A stretch of 64,000 nt of DNA from Mycobacterium mantenii (GTDB lineage: Bacteria; Actinomycetota; Actinomycetes; Mycobacteriales; Mycobacteriaceae): contig NZ_AP022590.1 of assembly GCF_010731775.1 (NCBI RefSeq), positions 496,001 through 560,000 of the forward strand, in the 5' to 3' direction. How positions within the stretch are numbered: position 1 is the first letter of the stretch; each line of letters begins with the position of its first letter. The notes under the pieces are model-generated. The model did no database searches. It saw nothing but the letters and a program-made list of their open reading frames with translations, and was not told the DNA's origin. Shown in pieces: positions 62,353 through 64,000 of the stretch. A program made the translations under genes and the position numbers.

Positions 62353-62577
62353 GTGAACGGGGTGGCACGGGGTTTGGCGCGCCTGCGGGATTTCCGGTGG
62401 GACATGTATGCACAGCCCCTTCGGGAGATGCGGCTGGAGATGCAGATCGTCTACTTCGCGATCCACGTGCCATTCGGCAGCGGGGTCACCCTGAACCTCC
62501 CGTTGCTGACGATGATCAAGCCGTTGCCCTCGCCCGACGAGCAAACCGCGCTCGGCTCCGAACGCGTCCATCGCTGA
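62353..62577 (+). CDS. Small protein of unknown function, 74 aa
   Basis: Starts at GTG 62353, downstream of TACAGT, with no ribosome site. The N-terminal half is basic and aromatic (RLRDFRWDMYAQPLREM), then a hydrophobic stretch (QIVYFAIHVPFGSGVTLNL) and a polar tail. No family was recognised. Support rests on the promoter spacing and codon pattern, so it may not be real; similar ORFs run through the repeat in other frames. Confidence 0.45.
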   Translation: MNGVARGLARLRDFRWDMYAQPLREMRLEMQIVYFAIHVPFGSGVTLNLPLLTMIKPLPSPDEQTALGSERVHR

Positions 62578-62703
62578 CGGCGTTTCGCGCGTCACCGCCC
62601 CACCCCGGCCCGCGGGCGCCGACCGCGGAGCGCTCTAAACTGGCCGACAAGTTACAGACAGTTCCGTAGACGACTGTCCATCCTCGAGGAGATATACCGA
62701 ACC

Positions 62704-63267
62704 GTGGCAAGCACTGCCGATTTCAAGAATGGACTGGTACTGGTGATCGACGGCCAGCTGTGGCAGATCGTCGAGTTCCAGCACGTCAAACCGGGCAAGG
62801 GTCCGGCCTTCGTGCGGACCAAGCTGAAGAATGTGCTATCCGGCAAGGTCGTCGACAAGACGTACAACGCGGGGGTGAAGGTGGAGACCGCCACCGTCGA
62901 CCGGCGCGACGCCACCTACCTCTACCGCGACGGCTCGGACTTCGTGTTCATGGACAGTCAGGACTACGAGCAGCACCCGCTGCCCGAGTCACTGGTCGGC
63001 GATTCCGCCCGGTTCCTGCTGGAGGGCCTGCCGGTGCAGGTGGCGTTCCACAACGGCGCGCCGCTGTACCTCGAGCTGCCCGTCTCGGTCGAGATGGAGG
63101 TCACCCACACCGAGCCCGGCCTGCAGGGCGACCGGTCCAGCGCCGGCACCAAGCCGGCCACCGTCGAGACGGGCGCCGAGATCCAGGTGCCGCTGTTCAT
63201 CAACACCGGAGACAAGCTGAAGGTCGACACCCGCGACGGCAGCTATCTGGGGCGCGTCAACGCGTGA
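62704..63267 (+). CDS. efp: Elongation factor P
   Basis: 187 residues. EF-P relieves ribosome stalling at consecutive prolines. KOW-like N-domain with the tip loop PGKGPAF (Lys32), OB domains and the C-terminal [17 protein letters not shown]. The start is GTG 62704, with GAGGAGATAT upstream. No modification enzyme gene is present nearby; actinobacterial EF-P with this loop is reported to work unmodified. The stop overlaps the nusB start (GTGA). Many proline-rich proteins in this window (SecD, the 47108 membrane protein, the kinase linker) would benefit from it. Confidence 0.96.
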   Translation: MASTADFKNGLVLVIDGQLWQIVEFQHVKPGKGPAFVRTKLKNVLSGKVVDKTYNAGVKVETATVDRRDATYLYRDGSDFVFMDSQDYEQHPLPESLVGDSARFLLEGLPVQVAFHNGAPLYLELPVSVEMEVTHTEPGLQGDRSSAGTKPATVETGAEIQVPLFINTGDKLKVDTRDGSYLGRVNA

Positions 63268-63773
63268 GCAGGCCCGTCAGGGGACGCCACCAGGCCCGCA
63301 AGCGTGCCGTCGACCTGCTGTTCGAAGCCGACGCCCGTGGGCTGAGCCCGGCGGAGGTCGTCGACGTCCGCACCGGGCTCGCCGAGACGAACCCCGAAAT
63401 CGCGCCCCTGCAGCCGTATACGGCCGCGGCGGCCCGGGGCGTCGGCGAACACGCCGCCCACATCGATGACCTGATCAGCTCGCACCTGCAGGGCTGGACG
63501 CTGGACCGGCTGCCCGCCGTGGACCGTGCGATCCTGCGGGTCGCGGTGTGGGAGCTGCTGTATGCCGACGACGTGCCGGAACCGGTCGCCGTCGACGAGG
63601 CCGTCCAGCTGGCCAAGGAGCTGTCTACCGACGACTCGCCGGGCTTCGTCAACGGGGTGCTCGGCCACGTGATGCTGGTGACGCCGCAGATCCGGGCCGC
63701 CGCCGACGCGGTGCGCGGCGCGGTGGGTTCCGACGCAGCCGGCGCACCGGAGGACCCCGGACCGCAGCCATGA
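63264..63773 (+). CDS. nusB: Transcription antitermination factor NusB
   Basis: 169 residues. All-helical NusB fold: [42 protein letters not shown] and a C-terminal [21 protein letters not shown]. NusB with NusE (S10) binds boxA in rRNA leaders and prevents early termination. Start GTG 63264 overlaps the efp stop by 4 bases; the tail is longer than in E. coli. Confidence 0.95.
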   Translation: MSRPVRGRHQARKRAVDLLFEADARGLSPAEVVDVRTGLAETNPEIAPLQPYTAAAARGVGEHAAHIDDLISSHLQGWTLDRLPAVDRAILRVAVWELLYADDVPEPVAVDEAVQLAKELSTDDSPGFVNGVLGHVMLVTPQIRAAADAVRGAVGSDAAGAPEDPGPQP

Positions 63774-64000
63774 CCCGGTTGGAGCTGCGCCTGCTCGCTG
63801 CGGCCGTGCTGGCCGCGACGGTGGTGCTGGGTGCGGTGATCTGCGCCGCCTACGGGCTGACCATCGTCGCCTCGGTGCTCGCGATCTACGCGCTGGGCGT
63901 GGGCGCCTGGCTGTATCACTGCGCCGAACGGGTGGTCGTCGCCCGCCGCATCAGCACGGTGCGCTCCGCGGCCAGGCCGCTGCAGCCGCTGCTGCCGGTG
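63770..64000 (+). CDS. Membrane protein of unknown function, N-terminal part
   Basis: The ATG at 63770 overlaps the nusB stop (ATGA). The first 77 codons are present; the window ends inside the gene. Two hydrophobic spans (about 8-28 and 32-48) are followed by a basic segment (RVVVARRIS). It is probably co-transcribed with efp-nusB. No function recognised. Confidence 0.75.
   Translation, partial: MTRLELRLLAAAVLAATVVLGAVICAAYGLTIVASVLAIYALGVGAWLYHCAERVVVARRISTVRSAARPLQPLLPV

Overview
This 64 kb, GC-rich window is chromosomal DNA from a mycobacterium. The gene order is, from memory, the reverse of the M. tuberculosis Rv2592c (ruvB) to Rv2532c segment. The single-copy genes (rel, secDF, aspS, alaS, the aro cluster, efp, nusB) read like mycobacterial orthologues. 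Several local differences point to a non-tuberculosis species, perhaps of the M. avium group: there is no PE_PGRS gene next to ruvB, there is an extra kinase gene, and there is an inserted catabolic cassette. No rRNA, tRNA, insertion sequence, prophage or CRISPR array was seen.

Layout. 1-2.4 kb: the ruvB tail, then two paralogous membrane proteins flanking a DUF1304 gene, closed by strong hairpin terminators. 2.4-7.5 kb: carboxylic acid reductase and GABA aminotransferase, both on the minus strand. 7.7-15.9 kb: yajC-secD-secF-lipoprotein-apt-rel, a plus-strand run for protein export, purine salvage and the stringent response. 15.9-18.7 kb: a receptor-type Ser/Thr kinase whose ectodomain is a cyclophilin, next to the ppiB gene it was apparently copied from. 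18.8-24.3 kb: a metallo-hydrolase, hisS, two small minus-strand genes, and two genes preceded by perfect mycobacterial SOS boxes (a DUF222/HNH protein and a radical SAM protein ending in a clamp-binding-like motif). 24.3-28.1 kb: a CLC channel, a Tat-exported purple acid phosphatase and an MmpS-like secreted protein. 28.1-32.1 kb: an accessory-looking block (MFS exporter, XRE-cupin regulator, class II aldolase, DapA-like enzyme). 32.1-40.3 kb: a zinc peptidase, SRPBCC protein, ketopantoate-reductase-like gene with a damaged or unusual start, aspS, F420-type oxidoreductase, FUSC protein, YjbR protein, and a transglutaminase/zinc-peptidase pair. 40.3-41.0 kb: a DUF6629 gene broken by two frameshifts. 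41.0-47.0 kb: a transglutaminase-DUF2126 plus ATP-grasp/alpha-E pair. 47.1-51.0 kb: a Pro/Gly-rich membrane protein, rarA, and small conserved genes. 51.2-60.2 kb: alaS-ruvX-mltG-aroE-prepilin peptidase-aroC-aroK-aroB-aroQ, tightly packed. 60.2-64 kb: a membrane protein, pepQ, a four-copy minisatellite, a small leaderless gene, efp, nusB and a truncated membrane gene.

The most unusual item is the kinase-cyclophilin fusion at 15922-17688. Its kinase half has all catalytic motifs. Its extracytoplasmic half is clearly a paralogue of the adjacent PpiB but has lost several residues that line the cyclophilin pocket, so it may bind proline-containing ligands rather than catalyse isomerisation. Other points of interest are the two SOS boxes with a possible sliding-clamp link, the amidoligase-type cluster, the divergent operator of the XRE-cupin regulator, a repeated TANNNT-N7-start leaderless promoter layout, and the minisatellite downstream of pepQ.
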